Below, piece after piece: positions 23,963 through 32,415 of a DNA stretch of 64,000 nt (positions are counted from its first letter, which is position 1; every line of letters starts with the position of its first letter). The translations under genes and the position numbers were made by a program. The DNA is from Lactonifactor longoviformis DSM 17459. GTDB lineage: Bacteria; Bacillota; Clostridia; Lachnospirales; Lachnospiraceae. Under the pieces are notes generated by a model. The model searched no databases. It was not told the DNA's origin and saw nothing but the letters and a program-made list of their open reading frames with translations. The stretch spans positions 1-64,000 of the forward strand of contig NZ_FQVI01000019.1 in NCBI RefSeq assembly GCF_900129135.1. Reading direction: 5' to 3'.

Positions 23963-25246
23963 CTATCCGAACAGCCTGATTAAGAACAGCGAGATCCCAG
24001 GTATATAGGTTACAAGGAGCAGTACTGCAATCAGAGCTCCCAGCAGAGGCAGCGCCTCCCTGATAAATTCTCCCACCTTTACCTTTGTTATATTAGCAGC
24101 CGTGAACATAAGAATGCCAAATGGAGGTGTCACTCCGCCGATGGTAATGTTCATACACATAATAATCCCGAACTGCACCAGATCAATTCCCAGCTTTTGA
24201 GCAACCGGCGCCAGCAGGGGAGGAAAGATCACCAGTGCGGCATTGGCATCAAAAAACATTCCCATAAACAGCAGCAGGGCATTTACAATCAGCAAAAATA
24301 CATACTTATTGTCTGTAAGTCCAAGCAGGAAGTTTGATACCGTAGAGGGAATCTGCTCCCAGTTCAGGTATTTTGAAAACAAGCCCGCACAGCACATGAT
24401 AAACATAACAGATGCCGTGCTGAGTACAGATTCGATTAATATTCGCGGAATATGTTTTATTTTTAATTCTTTATAAATGAAAATCCCTAAAAATACGGAG
24501 TAGATCACACAGATAGCTCCGCATTCTGTGGGGGTAAACCATCCCAGCCTGAGCCCCATAATGATGCCAAAAGGCATAATGAGGGCCCATACAGAACTTC
24601 TTGCCTGTTTTCCCACCTCTTTCCAGGATGCTTTGGTCTTTCTGGACGGCAGATAACCACGTTTTTTGGAAATTCTCCACACAGTAATCATCAGTGCCGC
24701 TCCCATTAGAATTCCCGGTATATAACCTGCCATAAACATATCGCCGATGGACTGGTTCGTTACGGTAGCGTACAGAATCAGGCATATGCCAGGGGGAATA
24801 ATCGGCGTGATTACAGAAGATGCCGCTGTCAATGCAGATGAAAATGCTTTGGAATAGCCTTTCTTCTCCATCTCAGGAACCAAAACCTTTGCCTCGAAGG
24901 CGCAATCCGCAATGGGTGAGCCTGAGATACCGCCCATAAAGACACTCAGAAGAATATTTACCTGTCCCAGGCCTCCCTGCATGTGTCCAGTCAGCACTTC
25001 CGCCATATCCATTAATTTTTTGGAAATCCCGGCATAGGACATCACAACGCCTGCTGTAATAAAGAAAGGAATTGCCAGCATTGGGTAGGATGTAGTGCTG
25101 CTCATAATTGCCTGAATCAGTAAGTCCATGGGAAGATCATTTGATAAGAAGATAAAATATACCATGCCTGATATGGCAAGTGAAAAAGCAACCGGTACAT
25201 TTATCGCAAAAAGTATAAACATTAATAACAGAGGTAAAAATGCCAT
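23963..25246 (-). CDS. dctM: TRAP transporter large permease (DctM)
   Basis: A 427-aa inner-membrane protein with about 12 hydrophobic helices. DctM hallmarks are present: AIPFFITAGVVMSYAGISKKLMDMAEVLTGHMQGGLGQ (in overlapping pieces), ADCAFEAKVLVPEM, and IGGVTPPFGILMF near the C-terminus. It forms the sodium-coupled translocation subunit for a carboxylate-type solute. GGAGGGGGAGTAGAAG precedes the ATG, three bases after the small-permease stop. Confidence 0.93.
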   Translation of the reverse strand: MAFLPLLLMFILFAINVPVAFSLAISGMVYFIFLSNDLPMDLLIQAIMSSTTSYPMLAIPFFITAGVVMSYAGISKKLMDMAEVLTGHMQGGLGQVNILLSVFMGGISGSPIADCAFEAKVLVPEMEKKGYSKAFSSALTAASSVITPIIPPGICLILYATVTNQSIGDMFMAGYIPGILMGAALMITVWRISKKRGYLPSRKTKASWKEVGKQARSSVWALIMPFGIIMGLRLGWFTPTECGAICVIYSVFLGIFIYKELKIKHIPRILIESVLSTASVMFIMCCAGLFSKYLNWEQIPSTVSNFLLGLTDNKYVFLLIVNALLLFMGMFFDANAALVIFPPLLAPVAQKLGIDLVQFGIIMCMNITIGGVTPPFGILMFTAANITKVKVGEFIREALPLLGALIAVLLLVTYIPGISLFLIRLFG

Positions 25247-25249
25247 CTT

Positions 25250-25816
25250 CTACTCCCCCTCCTTTCCCTGTAAAGCTGTAATCTCATCTGTCATATCCTG
25301 TACCGGATCTATATTGATAAGGCTGGCATACAGCGGCCTGCTGTTATAATCTTCATATTTAAAAATATTATATATCTGCTTGATGCAATGCAGAAGCATC
25401 ATTAAAAAGCCAAATACAACAGACAGATCTACGTAAGTATATGGGATATGGAGAATCGGTGTAAGCTTGGCAACAGCTGCAATGGAAAGATTCACTGACA
25501 GATATGCTATAGCCGCTATCGCTGCCATCTCAACCACTGTAGTAAATACTGCCACCCCTTTCTCCATCTTCTTTGGAAAGAGCTGGACCAGCAAATCGAT
25601 ACTGCTGTGTCCTTTTCTTTTAAATGCCGCGCTCGCTCCAACGAACACTACCCAGGCATAGCTGGCATAAGAGATCTCTTCTGCCCACGGCAGGGACTTT
25701 CCGGATACCAGGCGTAATATAACATTGGAACTGGTCAGTACAATCAGCAGAACGAGAAAGAAACCTGCGATAAACTCTTCCAGATTAGCCAAAAAAATTT
25801 TCAGTTTTTTCTGCAT
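25250..25816 (-). CDS. dctQ: TRAP transporter small permease (DctQ)
   Basis: A 188-aa membrane protein with four helices and the DctQ motif PWAEEISYASYAWVVFVGASAAFKRKGHSSID (seen in pieces). ATG 25816 is chosen because GGAGATTCAAG precedes it; the longer frame starts within the intergenic region. It pairs with DctM and the binding protein. Confidence 0.9.
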   Translation of the reverse strand: MQKKLKIFLANLEEFIAGFFLVLLIVLTSSNVILRLVSGKSLPWAEEISYASYAWVVFVGASAAFKRKGHSSIDLLVQLFPKKMEKGVAVFTTVVEMAAIAAIAYLSVNLSIAAVAKLTPILHIPYTYVDLSVVFGFLMMLLHCIKQIYNIFKYEDYNSRPLYASLINIDPVQDMTDEITALQGKEGE

Positions 25817-25900
25817 CTTGAATCTCCTTCTTTCAAATTTTAATGGCGGCCAGACATGCCTGTCCGGCCGCCGAACATACAGGTACTGTTTCAAGCCTGA

Positions 25901-26968
25901 TTACTCTTTGTCCACAATTTCTTTCACCCTGTCAAAAACGCCGTCTGTCCATTCAGGAAATGCTGTATACACAGTTTTACATGTCTCAGCAAACGCCTCT
26001 GTATCTACTTCTACAAATTCAACCCCCTGTTCCTCCATTTCCTTTCTTACCTGCTTTTCAGCAGCTAATACTTCTTCCGTTGTTCCCTTCGCAAATGCCA
26101 GTGCCTCTTCTGTTAGAATGGTCTGCTGCTCTTTTGTCAGGCTCTGGAAGAACTCTTCAGACATTTCTAGTCCGCCCGGAGCAATCATATGGCCGGTGAG
26201 CATTACATAGGGAGCCACTTCATGGAGCTTGGCTGCATAGATACTTGGAAGAGGGTTCTCAGCCGCATCAGCCACACCCTGGGAGATTGCACTATAGACT
26301 TCACTGAAAGCTATGGTTGTGGGATTTCCTCCCATGGCTTCAATAGTCTTTACCCAAAGAGGGGTGGTAGGCACACGGCACATAATGCCCTTAAACTCTT
26401 CCGGGTTGGTAAATTTCTTTTTACTAATAACCTGTCTGGTTCCAAAATATGTAGTCATGCTGTCCAGAACACGTACTCCCTTTTCGGCCGCATGTTCCAC
26501 CATCTCCTGCCCATAATCGGATAATCCCACTTTCTCTATATCCTCCGGGGCATTGTACAAATACGGGGCATTCATAACCGCATAATCCGGTACAAAATCA
26601 GACATCTGAGCTGGATCGAAAAATCCAATGATATTCCCCCCTCTGGTAATCGCCTCTACGATATCCTGTGCATTTGCATAAAGCTCCGAATTAGCATATA
26701 CCTGCACTTCCAGGGAGCCCTGAGACCTCTCATTCACACGCTCTGCAAATGCCTCCATTTGGTTTACCGCCGGTTCTCCGCTGGTAAGAATAGTTGCAAT
26801 CTTCAATACCACCGGTTCTCCATCTGACTTTTTATCTGTTTCTTCTTCTGCCTCTGATGTATTTGACTCTGTTCCCCCAGAGCTGTCATCAGAACTTTTT
26901 CCGCATCCGGCCAACATACCTGCAGCTAACACTGCAGCCATAAAAAGGCTTAAAATCTTTGTTTTCAT
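25901..26968 (-). CDS. dctP: TRAP substrate-binding lipoprotein (DctP)
   Basis: A 355-aa binding protein with lipobox LAGC (Cys22) and a Ser/Glu-rich linker. The conserved Arg that grips the substrate carboxylate lies in MCRVPTTPLW, and the later segment AFSEVYSAISQGVADAAENP is typical of the family. The start ATG 26968 follows AGGAGAGCATAT; the upstream in-frame extension crosses the promoter. It is the first gene of the operon DctP, DctQ, DctM, 108-aa protein, LarA-like, and perhaps GntR. The cargo is probably a hydroxy or sugar acid, judging by the LarA-like enzyme. Confidence 0.93.
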   Translation of the reverse strand: MKTKILSLFMAAVLAAGMLAGCGKSSDDSSGGTESNTSEAEEETDKKSDGEPVVLKIATILTSGEPAVNQMEAFAERVNERSQGSLEVQVYANSELYANAQDIVEAITRGGNIIGFFDPAQMSDFVPDYAVMNAPYLYNAPEDIEKVGLSDYGQEMVEHAAEKGVRVLDSMTTYFGTRQVISKKKFTNPEEFKGIMCRVPTTPLWVKTIEAMGGNPTTIAFSEVYSAISQGVADAAENPLPSIYAAKLHEVAPYVMLTGHMIAPGGLEMSEEFFQSLTKEQQTILTEEALAFAKGTTEEVLAAEKQVRKEMEEQGVEFVEVDTEAFAETCKTVYTAFPEWTDGVFDRVKEIVDKE

Positions 26969-27055
26969 ATATGCTCTCCTTTTCTTCTGATTCCCAAAGG
27001 AAATGTACAGAATACCTGTCGTAATTTCCTTATATGTTATGTTTTTGTGTTTTTC

Positions 27056-27106
27056 TAATATATCAGACGCAATTACATCATAATACACTCAAGCCCACTG
27101 TGTCAA
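27056..27106 (-). promoter_or_regulatory. promoter and operator of the TRAP/LarA operon
   Basis: On the minus strand TTGACA (27101-27106), 18 bp and TATGAT (27077-27082) form a strong promoter. The palindrome-like TGATATATTA (27056-27065) lies just past the predicted transcription start, a classic repressor position. It is preceded on the minus strand by GCGTC, as is the site at 28510. Confidence 0.7.
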
Positions 27107-27230
27107 TGATTTTTCTCGGTATTCTTTTTCTCTTACTACATTTTGTTATATATACATAGTTATTATTAAATATATTTGTGCGTTTTATCCATATGTTTCA
27201 CCTGCTTCTCAGTCCCATTTTTTCTTTTTA

Positions 27231-27240
27231 TAATATATCA
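27231..27240. promoter_or_regulatory. distal TGATATATCA-like site
   Basis: TAATATATCA, one base from the perfect palindrome, lies about 125 bp upstream of the TRAP promoter. On the minus strand it overlaps a possible second promoter (TTGGAT, 17 bp, TTATAA). It could be a distal repressor site. The rest of 27107-27292 is AT-rich with nothing else recognised. Confidence 0.45.
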
Positions 27241-27292
27241 CTGTAATATTATCCAATTTTTTCTAGCCGGCAATTTATCTTCAAAACAATAA

Positions 27293-27329
27293 GCTGCTGC
27301 CCGAAGACAATCTGTCTTCAGGCAGCAGC
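27293..27329 (-). terminator. terminator of the URO-D gene at 27357
   Basis: GCTGCTGCC and GAAGACA pair with TGTCTTC and GGCAGCAGC across a 3-nt loop with a single mismatch. On the minus strand TTATTGTTTTG follows. It lies 28 bases after the stop codon. Confidence 0.8.
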
Positions 27330-27356
27330 CTGTCTGCACACCATTTCCATTCCATT

Positions 27357-28478
27357 TTACTTATACTGACAATTCTCCCTGAAAACCTCATACATAGTCA
27401 GAATATTTTCCAGAGGCACTCCCGGCTGAATATTATGCACCTGTGAGAAGACATAGCCGCCTCCAGGCTTAAAGATTTCCAGATTTGTTTTCACCTGCTC
27501 TTTTACCGCTTCTGCTGTCCCCAGGTTCAGACAGCTCTGTGTATCCACTCCACCTCCCCAAAAAGTAATTTTTCTTCCATACTTCTTCTTCAGTGTCTCC
27601 GGATCCATACCTCTGGCTGATATCTGAACCGGATTCAGGGCATCCACCCCTATTTCAATCAGATCGCCAATAATAGGTTCAATCGCCCCGCAGCAATGCA
27701 GCAGCAGCTTTTTCTTATACTTTTTCTTTATATAGCTGTAAAGCCGTTCCTGATAAGGCTTCACCCTGGCTCTGTACGTCTCCGGGGACATCAGCAGCGC
27801 GTCCTGTGCCCCCAAATCATCCGCCACTTTTACAATGTCAATCTTATCCCCTATGCGCACCATAATAAAATCAATCAGTTCCAGATAATATGCCAGAATC
27901 TTCTCGTGAAGGGCATCCGAGAGTTCTTCATTGGCAAGCAGATCCATATAATAATTTTGATTTCCTCTCAGCCAGGAGGGAAGGCCAAACATAGGCTCCC
28001 GCAGCCCCTCCAGAATACAGCACTTATCCCTGTGAGCCTCCGCCCTCTCTGTCAGCCCTTCTACCATGTACTCTGTAGGCGGCAGAAAGGTGAAAGCCTC
28101 CAAGTCCTCCGGCTCCTCCACCTGCTCCATGGGGTGAAAACACATGTTATAATAATACCCATCCGGATTCAGCTTTTGTCCCACCCCCCACATGTCTGTA
28201 AAGGTGCCGTCCCCATTGTCCTTCCATGGGCGGGATTCATTAATGTACAGGGAACACGTATCACCTCCAAAATACTCCACCACGCTGTCATCCGGCACAA
28301 CAACCCCCTGCTGAACTGCTTTTATGATAGTCCCATTGTCTTTCAGCCCCAGTTTTACCTTCAATGCCTTCTCAATCTGTTCATGCATGGTAGAATTATT
28401 AATTCCTCCAATATCCAGCGGCACCCTGTCAGCCTCTTCATGATTCAATGCCGCCATTACCCTTTCCTTTGATGTCAT
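27357..28478 (-). CDS. URO-D-fold methyltransferase-like protein
   Basis: A 373-aa protein of the uroporphyrinogen decarboxylase superfamily, nearer to cobalamin-dependent methyltransferases (MtaA/MtvB type) than to heme HemE. The zinc motif HCCG is at 261-264, with a later Cys316 in VDTQSC that could complete the site. The N-terminal line TSKERVMAALNHEEADRVPLD is typical. ATG 28478 follows AGGAGATGTAAT. It has its own promoter with a TGATATATCA operator, shared with the TRAP unit. No corrinoid protein is encoded in the window, so the partner and the substrate are unknown. Confidence 0.85.
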   Translation of the reverse strand: MTSKERVMAALNHEEADRVPLDIGGINNSTMHEQIEKALKVKLGLKDNGTIIKAVQQGVVVPDDSVVEYFGGDTCSLYINESRPWKDNGDGTFTDMWGVGQKLNPDGYYYNMCFHPMEQVEEPEDLEAFTFLPPTEYMVEGLTERAEAHRDKCCILEGLREPMFGLPSWLRGNQNYYMDLLANEELSDALHEKILAYYLELIDFIMVRIGDKIDIVKVADDLGAQDALLMSPETYRARVKPYQERLYSYIKKKYKKKLLLHCCGAIEPIIGDLIEIGVDALNPVQISARGMDPETLKKKYGRKITFWGGGVDTQSCLNLGTAEAVKEQVKTNLEIFKPGGGYVFSQVHNIQPGVPLENILTMYEVFRENCQYK

Positions 28479-28509
28479 ATTACATCTCCTGTAGTGATTT
28501 ATTCGCGTC

Positions 28510-28556
28510 TGATATATCACTATATTCAATATAATACTTTTTGCTCCATGGGTCAA
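28510..28556 (-). promoter_or_regulatory. promoter and operator of the URO-D gene at 27357
   Basis: On the minus strand TTGACC (28551-28556), 17 bp and TATATT (28528-28533) make a promoter. The perfect palindrome TGATATATCA (28510-28519) covers the predicted transcription start. GCGTC flanks it, as at the TRAP operator. Confidence 0.7.
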
Positions 28557-28619
28557 TGTCCATTTTTGCTCATATTTTCCATGTATTTTCAGTAATACTG
28601 TACAATTCTTTATCCTTTT

Positions 28620-29720
28620 TTATTTATGTAATATTTCACATTCCCAATCTTTTGAGTCAATATATTCAATTAATTCATTGGCCTCTTCCACACTGTCCGC
28701 CAGTATGTTGAGCGCCGTCCGCTCATGAGGCAGTTCCTCATAGATTGCGTCGATATCTCCCTTTGTAAAGGGTCCCATTCCCAGAACAAGGTTCTTTCCT
28801 CCTTCCAGTACAGCTCTGCACTGGGGCAGCATTTCTTCCACAGAAGGACCTGTCAGATCTTTATTCAGCTGGACTGCTTTTAAATTAGCCACCTGCAGAA
28901 TCCCGTCCAGATGCAAAAAGCTGGCTGGATGAAGATGTACCAGCGAATACTCATAATCCTCAACAATTCTGCAGGAAGTCTGATACAGATACTCCTGATA
29001 ATGCGCCGGAGACATCAGGGAAGCCAGATCTTCCTGGTACCAGATTACTCTTCCGGGAGCCCATATATGATAAAATCCTATGCTCCTGCCCCCTAAAAAA
29101 GAGGTTGTCACCTTATACTGATCCCTGATAAGCATTCGGAGAGCTTCCGCTACCCGGAAAAATGCAGCCTTTACTTTTTCCGGTTCATCCATCAGTGCAT
29201 AGGCCATCTCCGATTGCCCCATTAAGGCTCCCACGGTGTCTGTCACGCCCCTTAAAATAGGCTGGCATACCGGAAACCGTCCCTTGGCAAACGACGTCAG
29301 TTTTTCCGAAAATTCCAGGTACTTCTGGTACCACTGGTTCCTTTCTTTGTCTTCTATCCCCTTTATATCCCCCGGCTCTCCAATCACTGGCCTTGTGATC
29401 ACACTAACCGTTTCTCCAACTATTCTGGCGCCAAAGATTGCCTCCATCCACGGAAGTCCTGTACAAGGCTCGGCCGCAAAGAATCCATCCTGGTTAACAG
29501 CCTCCGCCTCCAGAAACATACGTTCATAATCCGTCAAAAAATCTTCGACCACAATCTGTTCCGGTGTGATTTCATGCCCCCGCTCCAGCAAAGGAAGCAT
29601 AGCCTCAAACCTTCTGCTCAAAAATAAGTCCCCAATCCGCACAATCACCAAAGGTTTATTCCCCGTCTCTCCCGCCCAGAACGCCCTGTGGCGCCTCAGT
29701 TTTTCTTCTGCACTCACCAT
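28620..29720 (-). CDS. diverged URO-D-fold protein lacking the zinc Cys motif
   Basis: A 366-aa protein with the overall pattern of URO-D superfamily enzymes (opening KLRRHRAFWAGETGNKPLVIVRIGD, a late GPFTKGD strand). Where relatives have HxCG it reads HLHPAS (262-267), so the zinc Cys is missing and cobalamin-type methyl transfer is doubtful. The promoter at 29757-29786 carries a TGATATATTA operator. It probably belongs to the same regulon as the TRAP/LarA genes. The reaction is unknown. Confidence 0.7.
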   Translation of the reverse strand: MVSAEEKLRRHRAFWAGETGNKPLVIVRIGDLFLSRRFEAMLPLLERGHEITPEQIVVEDFLTDYERMFLEAEAVNQDGFFAAEPCTGLPWMEAIFGARIVGETVSVITRPVIGEPGDIKGIEDKERNQWYQKYLEFSEKLTSFAKGRFPVCQPILRGVTDTVGALMGQSEMAYALMDEPEKVKAAFFRVAEALRMLIRDQYKVTTSFLGGRSIGFYHIWAPGRVIWYQEDLASLMSPAHYQEYLYQTSCRIVEDYEYSLVHLHPASFLHLDGILQVANLKAVQLNKDLTGPSVEEMLPQCRAVLEGGKNLVLGMGPFTKGDIDAIYEELPHERTALNILADSVEEANELIEYIDSKDWECEILHK

Positions 29721-29756
29721 ATGTTCCTTCTCCTTTCTGCTTACAAATTTTTCTTC

Positions 29757-29786
29757 TAATATATCACATACTACTTATAAATGCAA
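29757..29786 (-). promoter_or_regulatory. promoter with operator over the -10 box
   Basis: On the minus strand TTGCAT (29781-29786), 17 bp and TATATT (29758-29763). The site TGATATATTA (29757-29766) covers the -10 itself, so a bound repressor would block polymerase. Confidence 0.65.
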
Positions 29787-29830
29787 TTTATTTATTATTG
29801 CTGTAAAATTCAATATTTCTGTCTTCTTTA

Positions 29831-29840
29831 TGATATATCA
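29831..29840. promoter_or_regulatory. perfect TGATATATCA palindrome
   Basis: A perfect copy lies 74 bp upstream of the operator at 29757, about seven helical turns away. It sits beside the terminator of the small gene at 29918-30160 and is upstream of the gene at 28620-29720. Confidence 0.6.
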
Positions 29841-29853
29841 CTTCTTTATGGTC

Positions 29854-29884
29854 AAAAAAAGAGGATGCACACGCTGTGCACCCT
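29854..29884 (-). terminator. terminator of the 80-aa gene
   Basis: On the minus strand GAGGGTGCACA, loop GCG and TGTGCATCCTC (one mismatch) are followed by seven T. It is placed 34 bases past the stop of the small gene. Confidence 0.85.
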
Positions 29885-29917
29885 CCGCCTGTTTCCGGCA
29901 CCCGGAACTTTTCTTCT

Positions 29918-30160
29918 TTACTCATCGTCAATCTCTACGGTTACCATATACACACTGGTCTCCGGAACCACCTGGGTAACCGTGCCGCTCAGCTTCGCAA
30001 GGGGTTTTCTCAAATTGCCCGACATTGCAACCGCATCCTTAATGGTATAATAATACATCAGCCCGGACATGGTACTTGCTTTGTCCTCTTTTAATTCGAT
30101 CCTGTCCCCTGGTTTCACAAGCCCCTCTCTCTCCATGGTAAAATCAACCAGCTGCCCCAT
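29918..30160 (-). CDS. 80-aa protein of unknown function
   Basis: A small acidic, beta-rich protein (LVKPGDRIELKED, then LSGTVTQVVPETSVYMVTVEIDDE). It has no signal peptide or membrane helix. AGAGGGCATGTATCA before the ATG is an acceptable ribosome binding site, and a strong terminator follows, so it is probably a real single-gene unit. No family recognised; an SH3-like or small binding fold is possible. Confidence 0.6.
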   Translation of the reverse strand: MGQLVDFTMEREGLVKPGDRIELKEDKASTMSGLMYYYTIKDAVAMSGNLRKPLAKLSGTVTQVVPETSVYMVTVEIDDE

Positions 30161-30234
30161 TGATACATGCCCTCTTTCTACTCTGTGTTGTTTTTATCTT
30201 ACCACAAAAGTCTGAGAATTCCAACAGGAGCAGA

Positions 30235-30333
30235 TCAGTCCCTTTTAAGCCGCAGGGCAAATCCAATGCTTGCCAAAAAGGGCACATAATAATCAGCCGT
30301 CCACCCCTTCCCGTCCAAAGCCTGTATTTTTAT
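30235..30333 (-). other. short reading frame after the radical SAM gene, possible remnant
   Basis: Between two stops a minus-strand frame reads LDGKGWTADYYVPF and LASIGFALRLKRD. It has protein-like composition but no ATG and no ribosome binding site; a TTG is the only candidate start. It could be the tail of a lost gene, or a short peptide next to the radical SAM enzyme. Confidence 0.25.
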
Positions 30334-31730
30334 TTATAGGTTTCCTTATAATTCTGGAAATATTCTCTGTGGTGAGGATTTTCCTCCCACAATTCCTCAG
30401 CCTTTACGCCCCATTCTCTGGCATATTCCACACACTTGCCGCAGAGGTGTTCCACAGTCTCCGGCGACTGCAGATCGGTAGACCTGGCCCCGGTTTCGTG
30501 CACCATCCTCTGGAGGATCTCCGGGTTCTCCAGCATCGGGCAGGGCCGGAGATGATTCCCGTTAAAGGGCTGGTTTTCTCTGTAGGCCATAAACAGCGGC
30601 TGCTTCAGAGCCTCCAGAAGAGAAACCTCTTTTATATTGGCGCTGGAGTAATGAACAAATACACAAGGTTCTGCATCTCCGTTGGCATTAATATGCAGGT
30701 AGTTCCTGCCCCCGGCAATGCAGCCGCCTACAAACTCCCCGTCATTCTGGAAATCCATGACAAAGATTGGCTTGCCCCCTTCTCTGCCTCTGATCTCCCG
30801 GATTCTGCGGTACATATACTCTCTTTGTTTCACCGTGGGAATCAGTTCCTTTACCGCCGCATTGCCCACAGGCATGTAATTAAAGTACCAGCTGTAGCGG
30901 CAGCCGTGCCCAATAATCAGATCCAGGAATTCATCTGAGGTGACAGTCTGGACGTTAGCTCTGGTGTAACAGATGGAAGTACCAAAAATCAGGCCGTACT
31001 TCTTCAGCAGATCCATGGCTCCCAGCACCTTCTGAAAGATTCCATTTCCTCTCCGCCCGTCGTTTACCTCCTCGAACCCCTCCAGGCTCAAAGACAGGGA
31101 TAAGTTCCCCACTCTCACCATCTCCCTGCAGAAGTCATCATCCACCAGAGTTCCGTTGGTAAATGCGTGAAATGCACAGTCGTTGTGCTTCTCGCACAGG
31201 CGGATCAAATCTTTTTTTCTCACCAGGGGCTCTCCCCCTGTATACATGTAGAAGTAAACGCCCAGCTCTTTGCCCTGGGTAATTATGCTGTCTAAAAGCT
31301 CATAGGACAGATTCAGCTTATGCCCGTATTCAGCCGCCCAGCACCCCGTACAGTGAAGGTTGCATGCGCTGGTGGGATCCAGAAGCATAACCCAGGGAAT
31401 ATTGCACTGGTGCTCCTTTCTCATCCTTCGTATGGTCTTCGTCCCCTGAAAGGCAGCTTCGTATCCCAGATTCAGCACAGTCGTCCTGAGCACATGGGGA
31501 TTTACTTCATCCAGAAGACAATTAATATATCCCATCCACTTTCCATCCTGCTGCTGAATGAGGGCTCTGGCCCCTGCATAGGTTTTTTCCTGAAACATAT
31601 CTCCGGCCAGCTTTTCTACCAGATCCACCAGATTCAAAAGATGTTTCTCTCTGTCTTTGTTCACATATTTGAGCACTTCATCGATTGTCTTTCCCACTGC
31701 TGCCCGTTCCATTTTTCTCGTTACTGTCAT
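30330..31730 (-). CDS. radical SAM protein with Cys-rich C-terminus
   Basis: A 466-aa enzyme. An N-terminal helical domain of about 110 residues precedes the radical SAM core. The [4Fe-4S]-AdoMet motif is CNLHCTGC (123-130), followed by YTGGEPLVRKKD and LSLSLEGFEEVNDGRRG. The C-terminal third has further Cys (EPCVF, RPCPM, CGKC) as in SPASM-type auxiliary cluster domains. Enzymes of this layout modify peptides or proteins, or act in tetrapyrrole chemistry; the substrate here is unknown. It starts 17 bases after the MntP-like gene, in an operon probably controlled by the TetR regulator upstream. Confidence 0.85.
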   Translation of the reverse strand: MTVTRKMERAAVGKTIDEVLKYVNKDREKHLLNLVDLVEKLAGDMFQEKTYAGARALIQQQDGKWMGYINCLLDEVNPHVLRTTVLNLGYEAAFQGTKTIRRMRKEHQCNIPWVMLLDPTSACNLHCTGCWAAEYGHKLNLSYELLDSIITQGKELGVYFYMYTGGEPLVRKKDLIRLCEKHNDCAFHAFTNGTLVDDDFCREMVRVGNLSLSLSLEGFEEVNDGRRGNGIFQKVLGAMDLLKKYGLIFGTSICYTRANVQTVTSDEFLDLIIGHGCRYSWYFNYMPVGNAAVKELIPTVKQREYMYRRIREIRGREGGKPIFVMDFQNDGEFVGGCIAGGRNYLHINANGDAEPCVFVHYSSANIKEVSLLEALKQPLFMAYRENQPFNGNHLRPCPMLENPEILQRMVHETGARSTDLQSPETVEHLCGKCVEYAREWGVKAEELWEENPHHREYFQNYKETYK

Positions 31731-31747
31731 ATTTTTTCCCTCCTACC

Positions 31748-32311
31748 CTACATAAAAATCCCCAAAGCCGCCAGTGTCATGAATACCGCGTCCGTCAGGC
31801 ATACCACTTTCTTTTGTTTTACCCCCAGCCAATATCCGTACAGGAATCCTCCCACAGCCCCGGGAACAGACAAGCCTAATACACAGATACCGCCCCATAG
31901 GGCGCCGCCGTTCCCGTAGTAAAGGCAGATTCCTATAATAACTGCCTCAAGCCCCGTTCTCACAGATCTCAGGATGCATCCCTTCACAGACAGAGGATCC
32001 TCCCTGCGCTCTAGAAACCCTGCCTTGTCTGTCCCATTCCGGAACCGCCGCACCGCAATCATCAGCAGCAGCAAAGCTGCCGAATAATGACAGAATCTTC
32101 CACTGATATGTACGGCCGGAAGCTTTTGCATCAGACAGGCCGCCAGTCCCCCGAGAGCCATCAAAAGCAGCTGCACGCCCGCATACAAAACCCCCATGAC
32201 AAGAGCCTTCTTTTTTCCCCAGTTTTCCTGGGTAGCTCCAATCTCCATAGTGGTTTCGAATATATGCAGGGCCAGACCCAGGGCAAGGAACCACACTACA
32301 ACTGTCCCCAC
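31748..32311 (-). CDS. MntP/YtaF-like six-helix membrane protein
   Basis: A 187-aa integral membrane protein with about six helices in two similar halves, the layout of MntP-type manganese exporters. The first half reads LALGLALHIFETTMEIG and the second RTGLEAVIIGICLYYG, where MntP proteins have a conserved Asp; here Glu takes that place. GTG 32311 is chosen as the start because AGAGGTGG lies seven bases before it; a TTG at 32335 is the alternative. Metal export is a guess from fold. The linked radical SAM gene makes a redox or metal theme possible. Confidence 0.5.
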   Translation of the reverse strand: MGTVVVWFLALGLALHIFETTMEIGATQENWGKKKALVMGVLYAGVQLLLMALGGLAACLMQKLPAVHISGRFCHYSAALLLLMIAVRRFRNGTDKAGFLERREDPLSVKGCILRSVRTGLEAVIIGICLYYGNGGALWGGICVLGLSVPGAVGGFLYGYWLGVKQKKVVCLTDAVFMTLAALGIFM

Positions 32312-32360
32312 CTCACACCACCTCTTTCCGGACAATAGAATTATATCTTCCTTTAATTAT

Positions 32361-32398
32361 AAAAAAAGAGACTGAACATGTTAATATTCAATCTCTTT
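32361..32398 (-). terminator. hairpin terminator or attenuator after the TetR gene
   Basis: On the minus strand AAAGAGA-T-TGAA pairs with TTCA-G-TCTCTTT, followed by a T run. It lies between the TetR gene and the MntP-like gene and downstream of the two palindromes at 32416-32469, so it would act as an attenuator for any promoter located there. Confidence 0.65.
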
Positions 32399-32415
32399 CC
32401 AATGTTTTCTTTATA

